From NCBI GenBank assembly GCA_963666505.2, contig CAXXXL010000003.1:620001-684000 (forward strand): a stretch of 64,000 nt of DNA. Reading direction: 5' to 3'. The notes below the pieces were generated by a model, which worked only from the letters and a program-made list of their open reading frames with translations, made no database searches and was not told the origin of the DNA. This DNA is from JABGQS01 sp963666505 (GTDB lineage: Bacteria > Bacillota > Clostridia > Christensenellales > SZUA-584). The position numbers and the translations under genes are program-made. The stretch's first letter is position 1. Every line of letters starts with the position of its first letter. Positions 41,996 to 50,303 of the stretch are shown here, piece by piece.

Positions 41996-42042
41996 TTATC
42001 CATTAAACGATGTAGAGCGTTGGATAATTCGCAAAACATCGT
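41996..42042 (-). promoter_or_regulatory. Pseudoknot-forming rpsO leader
   Basis: Reading the minus strand, ACGATGT (42042-42036) pairs with ACATCGT (42013-42007). The loop sequence TTATCCA (42027-42021) pairs with TGGATAA (42002-41996), a few bases before the Shine-Dalgarno. Both seven-base helices are perfect and interleaved, giving an H-type pseudoknot like those used by S15 to repress its own mRNA. Confidence 0.75.
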
Positions 42043-42064
42043 ATAAGGTCAAAAGCCAACACAC

Positions 42065-42093
42065 ATAATAACACAAGAGGGCAGGTTTGTAAA
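42065..42093 (-). promoter_or_regulatory. Promoter of rpsO-pnp
   Basis: Minus-strand TTTACA (42093-42088) and TATTAT (42070-42065), 17-bp spacer. This gives a leader of about 80 bases that would contain the whole pseudoknot. Confidence 0.65.
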
Positions 42094-42196
42094 TGGTTGT
42101 TATTTACCCTATGCAGATGTGCAGTACTCATTATAATGTATATATCATAGTTTGGCAAATAATGATTAGGATAGACCAAATATAATGATTCTCTAC

Positions 42197-42224
42197 TTGC
42201 AATCTTTTTAACGTATGTTATTAT
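42197..42224 (+). promoter_or_regulatory. Promoter of the TSUP gene
   Basis: TTGCAA (42197-42202) and TATTAT (42219-42224), 16-bp spacer, about 40 bp before the ATG. Confidence 0.5.
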
Positions 42225-42261
42225 GTAGAGTATTAAATTATTAGCAGGGTGAAGGACTTTA

Positions 42262-42981
42262 ATGACTGATATAATTTTAATTTGTTTGGTTCTTTTTTTT
42301 GCGGCTTTTGTTCAGGCGGCATCCGGCTTTGGTTATGCTATTACTGCGATGGCATTCCTGCCATTGTTTTTGCCGTTGACCGACTGTGTGATGCTAACGA
42401 TTATTTGCTCTTTTCTGATTATGCTTTATATGTTTTTGAAGTATAGAAAGCATGTGAATTATAAAATAGCAGTGCTGCCGCTTGTTTTTTCAGCAGCAGG
42501 CGTTATTACAGGCATGACACTGCTTGTAAATTCTTCTAATGATATTGCGCTTAAAATATTAGGTGGGTTTTTAGTTGCGCTATCAATATATTTCTTTATT
42601 TTTGCAGACAAAATAAGAATACCGAACAATCGGATCAGCGCTTCTGCAGCCGGACTGATTTCTGGGCTTACCGGAGGGTTTTTTAATATAGGCGGTCCGC
42701 CTGTAGTTTTGTTTTATTGTGTTGCAGCAAAGAGCAAAGAAGAGTATTATGCTACTCTTCAATTTTTATTCTTATGTATAGGTCTTATAAAATTTGGGTT
42801 TTTTACTGCCACTATTGGGATATCGCGGCAGGTGTTAAGCGCTTCTCCTTACGGGGTGGCGGCAAGTGTTGTGGGAATGGTCCTCGGAATGCTTGTGTTT
42901 GACAAGATGCCGCACAAAATCATAAACAGAGCTATTTATGTTATTATGGCGGTTGCCGGTGCATGGTATCTCTTTAGATAA
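42262..42981 (+). CDS. TSUP (TauE/SafE) family sulfite/anion exporter
   Basis: A 239-residue membrane protein with about eight helices and the TSUP family hallmark: two repeats, each with a Gly/Pro-rich motif (AAFVQAASGFGYAITAMAFLP and GLISGLTGGFFNIGGPPVVL). The family exports sulfite, sulfoacetate or other organic anions. There is no sulfur gene nearby to fix the substrate. It is a single-gene unit ahead of the rnf operon. Confidence 0.88.
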   Translation: MTDIILICLVLFFAAFVQAASGFGYAITAMAFLPLFLPLTDCVMLTIICSFLIMLYMFLKYRKHVNYKIAVLPLVFSAAGVITGMTLLVNSSNDIALKILGGFLVALSIYFFIFADKIRIPNNRISASAAGLISGLTGGFFNIGGPPVVLFYCVAAKSKEEYYATLQFLFLCIGLIKFGFFTATIGISRQVLSASPYGVAASVVGMVLGMLVFDKMPHKIINRAIYVIMAVAGAWYLFR

Positions 42982-42992
42982 ATTTCAAATTA

Positions 42993-43004
42993 CCAATATA
43001 TTGG
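42993..43004. repeat. 12-bp perfect palindrome upstream of rnf
   Basis: CCAATATATTGG, about 40 bp before the -35 of the rnf promoter. It could be an activator site or just the end of the TSUP unit; no known operator fits. Confidence 0.35.
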
Positions 43005-43041
43005 AATAACTTTAAATTTATATAACAAACGATAATCGCAC

Positions 43042-43069
43042 TTGAAAACAGGGGGTTGTATGTTATAAT
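43042..43069 (+). promoter_or_regulatory. Promoter of the rnf operon
   Basis: TTGAAA (43042-43047) and TATAAT (43064-43069), 16-bp spacer, about 50 bp before the rnfC ATG. Confidence 0.65.
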
Positions 43070-43119
43070 ACTTAATTGGGTTATTGATTAGAATTTATAT
43101 ATACATTAAGGAGACATTA

Positions 43120-44457
43120 ATGGCAACCAAACTTTCATTTAGGGGCGGGGTCCACCCTTTAAAGCGCATTCATCACGGGAAATATCTTTCGGAGAAAAGC
43201 CAGATAAAGAGATGCAGTGTGCCGGATGAGATCATACTTCCGCTGACTCAACATATTGGAGCGCCTGCCGTATCACTGGTCAAGGAAGGCGACAAGGTCG
43301 ACTTGGGGCAGAAGATAGCCGAAGCCGGAGGCTTTGTCAGCGTACCCGTTTATGCCAGCGTTTCGGGGACGATAAAAGAGATAAAAGCGTGTCAGACTAT
43401 CTCGGGGATACCTTGTGCTTCCATTATAATAGAGAATGACCACGAAGACAGATTAAGCCCGGACATTACAAAACCGGCGGACATTTCAGAGCTTGAACCA
43501 AAGCAGATAGTTGAGCTTATAAAGGAAGCGGGTATAGTCGGCCTTGGCGGTGCGGCATTCCCGACACACGTGAAGCTATCGCCGCCGCCGGAGAAAAAAA
43601 TAGACACACTTATAATCAACGGTGCAGAGTGTGAGCCCTACCTTACGGCAGACCACCGCGTTATGCTCGAACATTCCAAACAAGTCATAAGAGGCACCAA
43701 AGCCGTAATGAAAGCTCTGGACATTAATAACGCCTATATAGCAATAGAAGATAATAAAAGAGATGCAATAAAAGCTATTGAAGAAGCTGCGAAAAATGAA
43801 GGGATAGACGTTAAGACGCTTAAGGTCAAATATCCGCAGGGCGCTGAAAAGCAGCTCATTTATGCTGTAACGAAGCGTCAGGTCCCCTCAGGCAAACTGC
43901 CGATGGACGTCGGCGCAGTTGTAGTTAATGTTGGAACGGCATATCAGATATCGTTGGCAGTGGACAAGGGAACGCCGCTTTTTGAGCGTGTAGTTACTGT
44001 TACCGGCAGTGTAAACCAGCCTTCCAATCTTATAATAAGGCTGGGGACGCCGATATCACATGTTATTTCGTTTGTCGGAGGGTTTACCGGCAGCGTTGCA
44101 AAGATAATCGCCGGCGGCCCGATGATGGGCATAACGCAGCAGAACCTTGATGCGCCGATAGTTAAAGGAAGCTCAGGTATACTGGTGCTGGACCACAAGA
44201 TGGCGGCTGCGGCTGAGCAGTCGGACTGCATACGCTGCGGAAAGTGCGTGTACGTATGTCCGATGGGGCTTGAGCCGTATCTTCTAAACGCATATTCTGA
44301 GAAAAATGATTTTGCAGCAGCTGAGAAAGCCAACGCATTCGACTGTATGGAATGCGGCTGCTGTTCGTATATTTGCCCGGCAAACAGGTATTTGGTGCAG
44401 TCGATAAGGCTGGCAAAGGCTGAAGTTACTGCACAGCGTAAAAGAAAAAACAAATAG
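43120..44457 (+). CDS. rnfC: Rnf complex subunit RnfC
   Basis: A 445-residue peripheral subunit that binds NADH/FMN and [4Fe-4S] clusters in the ferredoxin:NAD+ oxidoreductase. Seen: the opening FRGGVHPLKRIHHGKYLSEK, the nucleotide-binding GIVGLGGAAFPTHVKL, TLIINGAECEPYLTADHR and two C-terminal cluster motifs, CIRCGKCVYVCP and CMECGCCSYICP. The ATG at 43120 has AAGGAGA upstream; a longer in-frame start at 43084 does not. It heads the operon in the clostridial order C-D-G-E-A-B. Confidence 0.95.
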   Translation: MATKLSFRGGVHPLKRIHHGKYLSEKSQIKRCSVPDEIILPLTQHIGAPAVSLVKEGDKVDLGQKIAEAGGFVSVPVYASVSGTIKEIKACQTISGIPCASIIIENDHEDRLSPDITKPADISELEPKQIVELIKEAGIVGLGGAAFPTHVKLSPPPEKKIDTLIINGAECEPYLTADHRVMLEHSKQVIRGTKAVMKALDINNAYIAIEDNKRDAIKAIEEAAKNEGIDVKTLKVKYPQGAEKQLIYAVTKRQVPSGKLPMDVGAVVVNVGTAYQISLAVDKGTPLFERVVTVTGSVNQPSNLIIRLGTPISHVISFVGGFTGSVAKIIAGGPMMGITQQNLDAPIVKGSSGILVLDHKMAAAAEQSDCIRCGKCVYVCPMGLEPYLLNAYSEKNDFAAAEKANAFDCMECGCCSYICPANRYLVQSIRLAKAEVTAQRKRKNK

Positions 44458-44496
44458 ATTGATAATATAGACAGACACTGTAGAAAAGAGGTTTTT

Positions 44497-45459
44497 ATGG
44501 ACAAGTATACCATGTCTTCGTCGCCACATGTCCGTTCAAGCGAATCGACAAGACGAATCATGATTGATGTGATTATCGCACTTGTGCCGGCAACGGCGTG
44601 CGGAATTTACTTCTTTGGGCTGAATGCATTGTGGACAGTCCTTGTAAGCGTTGCTGCTGCGGTCGGCGCTGAAGCGCTTCTGCAAGTGATAATGAAAAGA
44701 AAAGTTACAGCATTAGACGGAAGCGCCGCACTTACCGGCCTTTTAATTGCCTTAAACCTTCCGCCAAGCGTGCCGCTGTGGATACCGCTTATCGGAGCAG
44801 TTTTCGGTATAGCTATTGTGAAGCAGGCCTTTGGAGGAATCGGAAGCAACTTCTTAAACCCGGCCCTTGCGGCGAGGGCGTTCCTTATGGCTTCATGGCC
44901 GCAGATAATGACAACATGGACGATGCCTGTGGATGCTGTTTCAACTGCAACTCCGCTTGCTGCTCTCAAGGAGGGCGGAGCTCAGCTTAGCCCATATCTT
45001 GACATGGCTATCGGCAACGTCGGTGGATGTATTGGCGAGACAAGCGCAATTGCGCTTTTGCTTGGCGGAATTTATCTTATTGCCCGAAGGGTGATAGACC
45101 CGAGTATACCGGTAGTGTATATCGGCACGGTTGCACTCTTTGCGTTTATTGCAGGACCGGAAGGGCTGTTTACAGGAGATGCGCTCTATCACATACTCGC
45201 GGGCGGCCTGATGCTTGGCGCTTTCTTCATGGCGACAGACTATACGACATCGCCGATGTCACTGAAAGGAAAGATAATATTCGCACTCGGGTGCGGTGTT
45301 ATCACGAGCGTGATAAGGCTGTGGGGAGGATACCCCGAGGGTGTTTCATATTCGATACTGCTTATGAACCTGACTGTTCCGCTGATAAACAAGGCTTTTA
45401 AGCCAAAGAGGTTTGGAGTAATCAAAGCGGTTGCTGAAACAGGGGGTGATGTGCAATGA
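44497..45459 (+). CDS. rnfD: Rnf complex subunit RnfD
   Basis: A 320-residue integral membrane subunit with about nine helices. DAVSTATPLAALKEGG carries the threonine in STATPL to which FMN is covalently attached. SSSPHVRSSESTRRIMIDVI at the start is typical. It should form part of the ion channel together with RnfA, RnfE and RnfG. Its end overlaps rnfG by four bases. Confidence 0.95.
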   Translation: MDKYTMSSSPHVRSSESTRRIMIDVIIALVPATACGIYFFGLNALWTVLVSVAAAVGAEALLQVIMKRKVTALDGSAALTGLLIALNLPPSVPLWIPLIGAVFGIAIVKQAFGGIGSNFLNPALAARAFLMASWPQIMTTWTMPVDAVSTATPLAALKEGGAQLSPYLDMAIGNVGGCIGETSAIALLLGGIYLIARRVIDPSIPVVYIGTVALFAFIAGPEGLFTGDALYHILAGGLMLGAFFMATDYTTSPMSLKGKIIFALGCGVITSVIRLWGGYPEGVSYSILLMNLTVPLINKAFKPKRFGVIKAVAETGGDVQ

Positions 45460-46031
45460 AAAACATTATTGTGATGACTGTAAAGCTTCTTGCCATTACC
45501 ATCGTAGCGGGTCTGCTGCTTGGAGCAGTTAACTATATAACCAAAGAGCCTATAGCAGAGCAGGAATTGGCTGCGGCGAATGCAGCAAGGGCTGAATGTT
45601 TCCCGCAGGCAAGCAGCTTCGAAGAAAGAGAAATAGACATACCCGAAGAATACGGAATAATAAACAGTGTCTATACGGCACTGGATGAAGACGGCAACGA
45701 TATTGGAATAACTGTGGGCGTTACAACAAAAGGCTTTAATGCCGGGCTCAACATGACGATAGGTATAAGTTCGCAGGGGAATGTTACCGGTGTGGTTATC
45801 GGAACTAACGAAGAAACACCGGGGCTTGGTGCCAATGCTGCAAAGCCACAGTTTATTGATCAATACAAGGATGTGCTTTACGAGCCTGCGCTTGTTGTAG
45901 TGAAGGTGGATCCTGCTGCTGATAATGAAATACAGGCTATTGCCGGCGCTACTATAACTTCAAGAGCTGTAACGGATGCAGTCAATAAGGTTGCAGATTT
46001 TTATAACAGCGTTATGGGAGGTGCACAATGA
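45456..46031 (+). CDS. rnfG: Rnf complex subunit RnfG
   Basis: A 191-residue subunit with an N-terminal membrane helix (~8-28) and an extracytoplasmic FMN-binding domain. The covalent FMN site is the threonine in AIAGATITSRAVTDAV near the C-terminus; ETPGLGANAAKPQF is the other conserved block. It overlaps rnfD and rnfE by four bases on each side, a sign of stoichiometric translation. Confidence 0.95.
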   Translation: MKNIIVMTVKLLAITIVAGLLLGAVNYITKEPIAEQELAAANAARAECFPQASSFEEREIDIPEEYGIINSVYTALDEDGNDIGITVGVTTKGFNAGLNMTIGISSQGNVTGVVIGTNEETPGLGANAAKPQFIDQYKDVLYEPALVVVKVDPAADNEIQAIAGATITSRAVTDAVNKVADFYNSVMGGAQ

Positions 46032-46651
46032 GCAAAAAGCCAAAAGCAATGACGATATTAAAAAACGGTATATTTGATGAAAACCCGATATTCCGTCTGA
46101 TGCTCGGTATGTGCCCGACGCTGGCTGTGACGTCGGCTGCTTCTAACGGTATCGGCATGGGCCTTGCTGCTACGTTCGTGCTTATAGGCTCGAACGTTGT
46201 CATAGCGCTGCTTAGGAATTTCATACCGCCGAAGATAAGGATACCGGCTTTCATAGTCGTTATCGCTTCATTTGTTACTATAGTGCAGCTTCTGCTAAAA
46301 GCATATGTTCCTGCACTTGACAAGTCGCTTGGTATATTCATTCCGCTGATAGTTGTTAACTGTATAATCCTTGGGCGTGCTGAGGCTTTCGCATCTAAGA
46401 ATACAGTATGGTCATCATTCCTTGATGGTCTTGGAATGGGGATAGGCTTTACGCTGGCACTGCTGATAATAGCGACGATAAGGGAAGCTTTCGGCAACGG
46501 AACATTCTTTAATATGCAGATATTCGGGACAGGATTTAAACCGGCGCTGATAATGGTGCAGGCTCCCGGAGCGTTTATAACGCTGGGATTGGTGCTTGCG
46601 CTGATAAACTATATTTCCCGGAAGAGAAAACAGAAGAAAGGAGCTAGATAG
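46028..46651 (+). CDS. rnfE: Rnf complex subunit RnfE
   Basis: A 207-residue membrane subunit with six helices. NPIFRLMLGMCPTLAVTSAA contains the conserved cysteine of the membrane-embedded iron site shared with RnfA. VVNCIILGRAEAFAS repeats the paired motif. The C-terminus is lysine-rich and cytoplasmic. Confidence 0.95.
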   Translation: MSKKPKAMTILKNGIFDENPIFRLMLGMCPTLAVTSAASNGIGMGLAATFVLIGSNVVIALLRNFIPPKIRIPAFIVVIASFVTIVQLLLKAYVPALDKSLGIFIPLIVVNCIILGRAEAFASKNTVWSSFLDGLGMGIGFTLALLIIATIREAFGNGTFFNMQIFGTGFKPALIMVQAPGAFITLGLVLALINYISRKRKQKKGAR

Positions 46652-46653
46652 TT

Positions 46654-47238
46654 ATGGATGGTTTTGTAAAGATACTGCTTATACTTCTAAGCTCAATACT
46701 AGTTCAGAACTTTGTGCTGTCGAGGTTCCTTGGTATATGCCCCTTCCTCGGCGTTTCGAAGAAGGTTGAGACCGCACTTGGCATGGGCTTTGCCGTAACG
46801 TTTGTTATGGCGCTGGCTTCGGTAATATCGTTCCTCGTGCACTATTACATATTGATTCCGCTGCATATAGAATTCTTGCAGACTATAGCGTTCATACTCG
46901 TTATTGCGGCGCTGGTTCAGTTGGTCGAGATGGCTTTGCAGAAGCTTGTACCGTCGCTCTATAGTGCGCTGGGTGTTTATCTGCCGCTTATAACGACGAA
47001 CTGTGCGGTGCTGGGTGTTGCGATTATAAACATAACCGAAGAGTTTACATTCCTGCAGACACTTGTGAACGGCGTTGGTGCAGCTATCGGCTTTACTCTT
47101 GCGATAGTGTTGTTTGCCGGTATAAGAGAGAGGCTGGAGTTTTCGAACATGCCGGAGTCTATGAAGGGCTTTCCTGCGGCGCTTATTTCAGCGGGACTTA
47201 TGGCAATGGCGTTCCTTGGGTTCCAAGGGCTGGTATAA
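46654..47238 (+). CDS. rnfA: Rnf complex subunit RnfA
   Basis: A 194-residue six-helix subunit, paralogous to RnfE in inverted topology. VLSRFLGICPFLGVSKKVETA and TTNCAVLGVAIINITEE carry the two conserved cysteines that, with those of RnfE, hold the intramembrane [2Fe-2S] centre found in Rnf and Nqr structures. It starts two bases after rnfE. Confidence 0.96.
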   Translation: MDGFVKILLILLSSILVQNFVLSRFLGICPFLGVSKKVETALGMGFAVTFVMALASVISFLVHYYILIPLHIEFLQTIAFILVIAALVQLVEMALQKLVPSLYSALGVYLPLITTNCAVLGVAIINITEEFTFLQTLVNGVGAAIGFTLAIVLFAGIRERLEFSNMPESMKGFPAALISAGLMAMAFLGFQGLV

Positions 47239-47250
47239 AGGAGAATATAT

Positions 47251-48237
47251 ATGATTGGAGAAATATTGCTTCCTGTAGCCGCTCTTGGCGGACTAGGGCT
47301 GCTGTTGGGACTGGGACTTGCGGTAGCGTCCAAACTGCTTGCGGTCAAGATAGACCCTAACATAGAGAAAGTAAGAGAACTGCTTCCCGGAGCCAACTGC
47401 GGCGGCTGCGGATATCCCGGCTGCGACGGCTTTGCAAAAGCTGTGACGGAAGGCGAGGCGGAAGTTGGCAAATGTACCGTGCTTTCGGAAGACGACTTAA
47501 AAGCCATAGCAGAACTTCTGGGCATTCAGGCGGAGATGGGCAAACGCAGAGTAGCAAGAGTGCTCTGCCGTGGTGACGAAGAAAACTGCGGAACGAAGTT
47601 TGAGTATTTCGGAGTGTCAGACTGCCGTGCAGCAGCGATGCTTGCCGGAGGACCTGCTTCGTGTAGATTTTCCTGCGTTGGCTTGCTGACATGTGCCAAG
47701 GTGTGCCCGTTCGACGCTATCTATCTTAACCCGCATGGTATTGCCGCAGTGCACGAGGACAAGTGCACGGGCTGTGGAAAATGTGCGGAAGCGTGCCCGA
47801 AAGACGCTATATTGATTATGGAAGAGGACAACGAGGTTTATATCAACTGTCGTAACACAGACAAGGGAAAAGATGTGTTATCGCTTTGCAAGGCAGGGTG
47901 TATAGGCTGCGGACTTTGTGAAAAGAAGTGTCCGTATGACGCTATTACAATGGTGGACAACCTACCTGTTTATGACTATGATAAGTGTACTGCATGCGGA
48001 GTGTGTGCGGTTGTTTGCCCAAGAGGAAGCATAGCCTTAAAAGAGCCGATAACAAAAGTTGCAGTAATAGAAGAAGACCCGTGCATAGGCTGCGGAATCT
48101 GTAAGAAAGCCTGCCCGACGGGTGCTATAAAGGGCGAAATGAAAGAACTGCATACAGTAAACCCGGACAAGTGTGCGGCATGCGGAATATGTGTAGAGAA
48201 GTGTCCTAAAGACGCTATCAAGATATGCGAAAGATAG
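47251..48237 (+). CDS. rnfB: Rnf complex subunit RnfB (polyferredoxin)
   Basis: A 328-residue subunit that accepts electrons from reduced ferredoxin. One membrane helix (~5-27) is followed by the NCGGCGYPGC...C cluster motif at ~50. Six ferredoxin-type cysteine groups follow: CVGLLTCAKVCP, CTGCGKCAEACP, CIGCGLCEKKCP, CTACGVCAVVCP, CIGCGICKKACP and CAACGICVEKCP. This extended form is typical of clostridial Rnf, unlike the shorter proteobacterial one. AAGGAG precedes its start. Its last 13 bases overlap the maf gene. Confidence 0.95.
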   Translation: MIGEILLPVAALGGLGLLLGLGLAVASKLLAVKIDPNIEKVRELLPGANCGGCGYPGCDGFAKAVTEGEAEVGKCTVLSEDDLKAIAELLGIQAEMGKRRVARVLCRGDEENCGTKFEYFGVSDCRAAAMLAGGPASCRFSCVGLLTCAKVCPFDAIYLNPHGIAAVHEDKCTGCGKCAEACPKDAILIMEEDNEVYINCRNTDKGKDVLSLCKAGCIGCGLCEKKCPYDAITMVDNLPVYDYDKCTACGVCAVVCPRGSIALKEPITKVAVIEEDPCIGCGICKKACPTGAIKGEMKELHTVNPDKCAACGICVEKCPKDAIKICER

Positions 48238-48776
48238 TACTTGCATCCGGCTCGCCGAGGAGGCAGGAGCTTCTAAAATATATCACTAGTGATTTTGAGA
48301 TCATGCCGAGTGATATTGAAGAAATTGCTTCCGGCACGCCAAAAGAGCAGGTCTTAAAGCTGGCGCTGGACAAAGCCGCCGACATTGCAAAGAGAAGGCC
48401 GGACGATGTCGTTATCGGAGCCGATACACTTGTTGCGATAGGAGCCGAGATACTGGGAAAGCCTATTGATAAGGGCGATGCTGCAAGGATGCTGAGGAAG
48501 CTTTCAGGCAACACGCACTGTGTATATACTGGGATCGCAGTGATAGCAGAAACAAAAACTGAAACGAGGTGCGTCGTCACACAAGTCAAGTTCAACGAAA
48601 TGACCGACGAAGAGATAGAAGAGTATATAGACACCGGCGAACCTATAGACAAAGCCGGAGCATACGGGATACAGGGATACGGCGGAAAGTTCATTGACAG
48701 GATAGACGGATGTTATTTCAACGTGATGGGGCTGCCGCAGAGCGTAGTCTACGAAATGATAAGAGAATACTTGTAA
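48225..48776 (+). CDS. maf: Maf family nucleoside triphosphate pyrophosphatase
   Basis: A 183-residue house-cleaning enzyme that hydrolyses dTTP, UTP or modified nucleotides to the monophosphate. Seen: the signature LASGSPRRQELL at the N-terminus, VIGADTLVAI with its catalytic aspartate, GNTHCVYTGI and GAYGIQGYGGKFI. It starts inside rnfB, so it is read from the rnf transcript. A strong terminator follows. Confidence 0.94.
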   Translation: MRKIVLASGSPRRQELLKYITSDFEIMPSDIEEIASGTPKEQVLKLALDKAADIAKRRPDDVVIGADTLVAIGAEILGKPIDKGDAARMLRKLSGNTHCVYTGIAVIAETKTETRCVVTQVKFNEMTDEEIEEYIDTGEPIDKAGAYGIQGYGGKFIDRIDGCYFNVMGLPQSVVYEMIREYL

Positions 48777-48780
48777 AGAT

Positions 48781-48810
48781 AAAAACCCCGAACATGGATC
48801 GGGGTTTTTG
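48781..48810 (+). terminator. Terminator of rnfCDGEAB-maf
   Basis: Perfect ten-base stem AAAAACCCCG / CGGGGTTTTT with a nine-base loop. Confidence 0.9.
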
Positions 48811-48824
48811 TAACCGGAGGAAAA

Positions 48825-49625
48825 ATGGAGAACTCTGCAATAAAAAACGCTGATAGATTTAAAGGATTTTCGGATGTGTATGATAGTTCAAGGCCGTCGA
48901 TGCCCGGCTTTACTGTCGAAGCAATTATAAAATATCTGGGGAAAAAGCCTGATATAGTAGTTGACATTGGCTGCGGGACAGGTCTTTCGACTGTTGTCTG
49001 GGAAGGAAACTGCAGCAAGGTAATAGGCGTTGAGCCAAGCGACGACATGAGGCGCATTGCAGAGGCGAAACGTAGCGATACAGTATCTTTTATAAAAGGA
49101 TATTCACATGAAACGGGACTGGAGGATGAGCTTGCCGATGCAGCCATTTGTTCGCAGTCTTTTCACTGGATGGAGCCTGTTTCAACGCTGAAGGAAGTAT
49201 CACGCATACTCAAAAACGGCGGAGTGTTTGCGACAGTGGACTGCGACTGGCCGCCGATATCCGACTGGAGAGTTGACAAAGCATATACCGACATGTTTGA
49301 TAAGATACATGAGATGGAGAACAATGTGCCAGAGCTTAAAGACAACTTTAATAGGTATGAAAAAAGCAAACATTTAAATAATATAAAGTCTTCCGGATAC
49401 TTCAGGTTTGCTAGGGAGTTAGTCTTTTCGAACACTGAAAAAGCAACGGCGCAAAGGCTGATTGCTTTGACGGAAAGTCAGGGAAGCTTGCAGAACGTGC
49501 TGAAGCACAAGCTGCAGCTTATTTCGGATGATTTTGAAAATTATAAAAGCCTAGTTAAAGATGTGTTTGGAGACAACAAATTTGACATCTGGTTTTCGTA
49601 CAGGATGAGGATCGCGGTTAAATAG
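48825..49625 (+). CDS. Class I SAM-dependent methyltransferase
   Basis: A 266-residue methyltransferase of the methyltransferase-11/25 type. SAM motif I is VVDIGCGTGLSTVVW (~46), followed by VIGVEPSDDMRRIAE and AICSQSFHWMEPVSTLKE. The substrate is probably a small molecule or an unidentified metabolite. GGAGGAAAA precedes the ATG. It sits right after the maf terminator; no promoter was made out, so some readthrough from rnf is possible. Confidence 0.82.
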   Translation: MENSAIKNADRFKGFSDVYDSSRPSMPGFTVEAIIKYLGKKPDIVVDIGCGTGLSTVVWEGNCSKVIGVEPSDDMRRIAEAKRSDTVSFIKGYSHETGLEDELADAAICSQSFHWMEPVSTLKEVSRILKNGGVFATVDCDWPPISDWRVDKAYTDMFDKIHEMENNVPELKDNFNRYEKSKHLNNIKSSGYFRFARELVFSNTEKATAQRLIALTESQGSLQNVLKHKLQLISDDFENYKSLVKDVFGDNKFDIWFSYRMRIAVK

Positions 49626-49656
49626 AACCAAGGCAGCGTTTCGTTGAGGGAGAAGG

Positions 49657-50247
49657 ATGAATAAGAATCTGTCGGATATGACATTGGAAGAGCTTTGGCG
49701 GCTGTTTCCTATAGTACTGAAAGAGCATGATCCAGCGTATTTTGACTGGTATGAAACTGAGAAGAAAGAGCTTCTTGGCTGTCTTCCCGGTAGCGCTGTA
49801 AAACGGATAAGCCACATAGGCAGCAGCGCCGTTAAAGGGCTGGTAAGCAAGCCGACGGTCGATATATTGCTGGAGATAGACAGCGATGGCTCTATTGACC
49901 AAATAGTTGATATATTGAAGGATAGCGGATGGTTACTTATGTCACAGTCTGATGAGCCGTATGTAAACAGGTCGTTCAACAAAGGCTATACGCAGGATGG
50001 TTTTGCGGAGAAGGTGTATCATCTTCATGTTCGTTACTATGGCAACTGGGACGAATTTTACTTCAGGGATTATCTGATTGCGCATGAAGAAGCTGCAAAG
50101 AAGTATGCAGAGCTTAAGCTGTCGCTGATGCAAAAGTATAAAAATAACAGAGACGGATACACTGATGCAAAGACGGATTTTATAAAAAAGTATACTGACA
50201 AAGCAAGAGAGGAATTCGGCGGAAGGTATAAGCCTGAGGAACATTAA
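49657..50247 (+). CDS. GrpB family protein (UPF0157)
   Basis: A 196-residue protein of the GrpB/nucleotidyltransferase-like family. RISHIGSSAVKGLVSKPTVDILLEI is the conserved block that contains the polymerase-beta-type GS and DxD-like motif. Some members act as CoaE-linked or dephospho-CoA-type proteins, but the function in general is unknown. GGAGAAGG lies before the ATG. It follows the methyltransferase by 31 bases and ends at a bidirectional terminator. Confidence 0.85.
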   Translation: MNKNLSDMTLEELWRLFPIVLKEHDPAYFDWYETEKKELLGCLPGSAVKRISHIGSSAVKGLVSKPTVDILLEIDSDGSIDQIVDILKDSGWLLMSQSDEPYVNRSFNKGYTQDGFAEKVYHLHVRYYGNWDEFYFRDYLIAHEEAAKKYAELKLSLMQKYKNNRDGYTDAKTDFIKKYTDKAREEFGGRYKPEEH

Positions 50248-50284
50248 AAACAGCTTCGCCGGATTCTTCAGGCGAAGCTGTTTT
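50247..50284. terminator. Bidirectional terminator between GrpB and FtsW-like genes
   Basis: Fourteen-base perfect stem AAAACAGCTTCGCC / GGCGAAGCTGTTTT with a ten-base loop; T-rich on both sides. Confidence 0.88.
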
Positions 50285-50303
50285 AGTCTGGATCGGTATT
50301 ATG

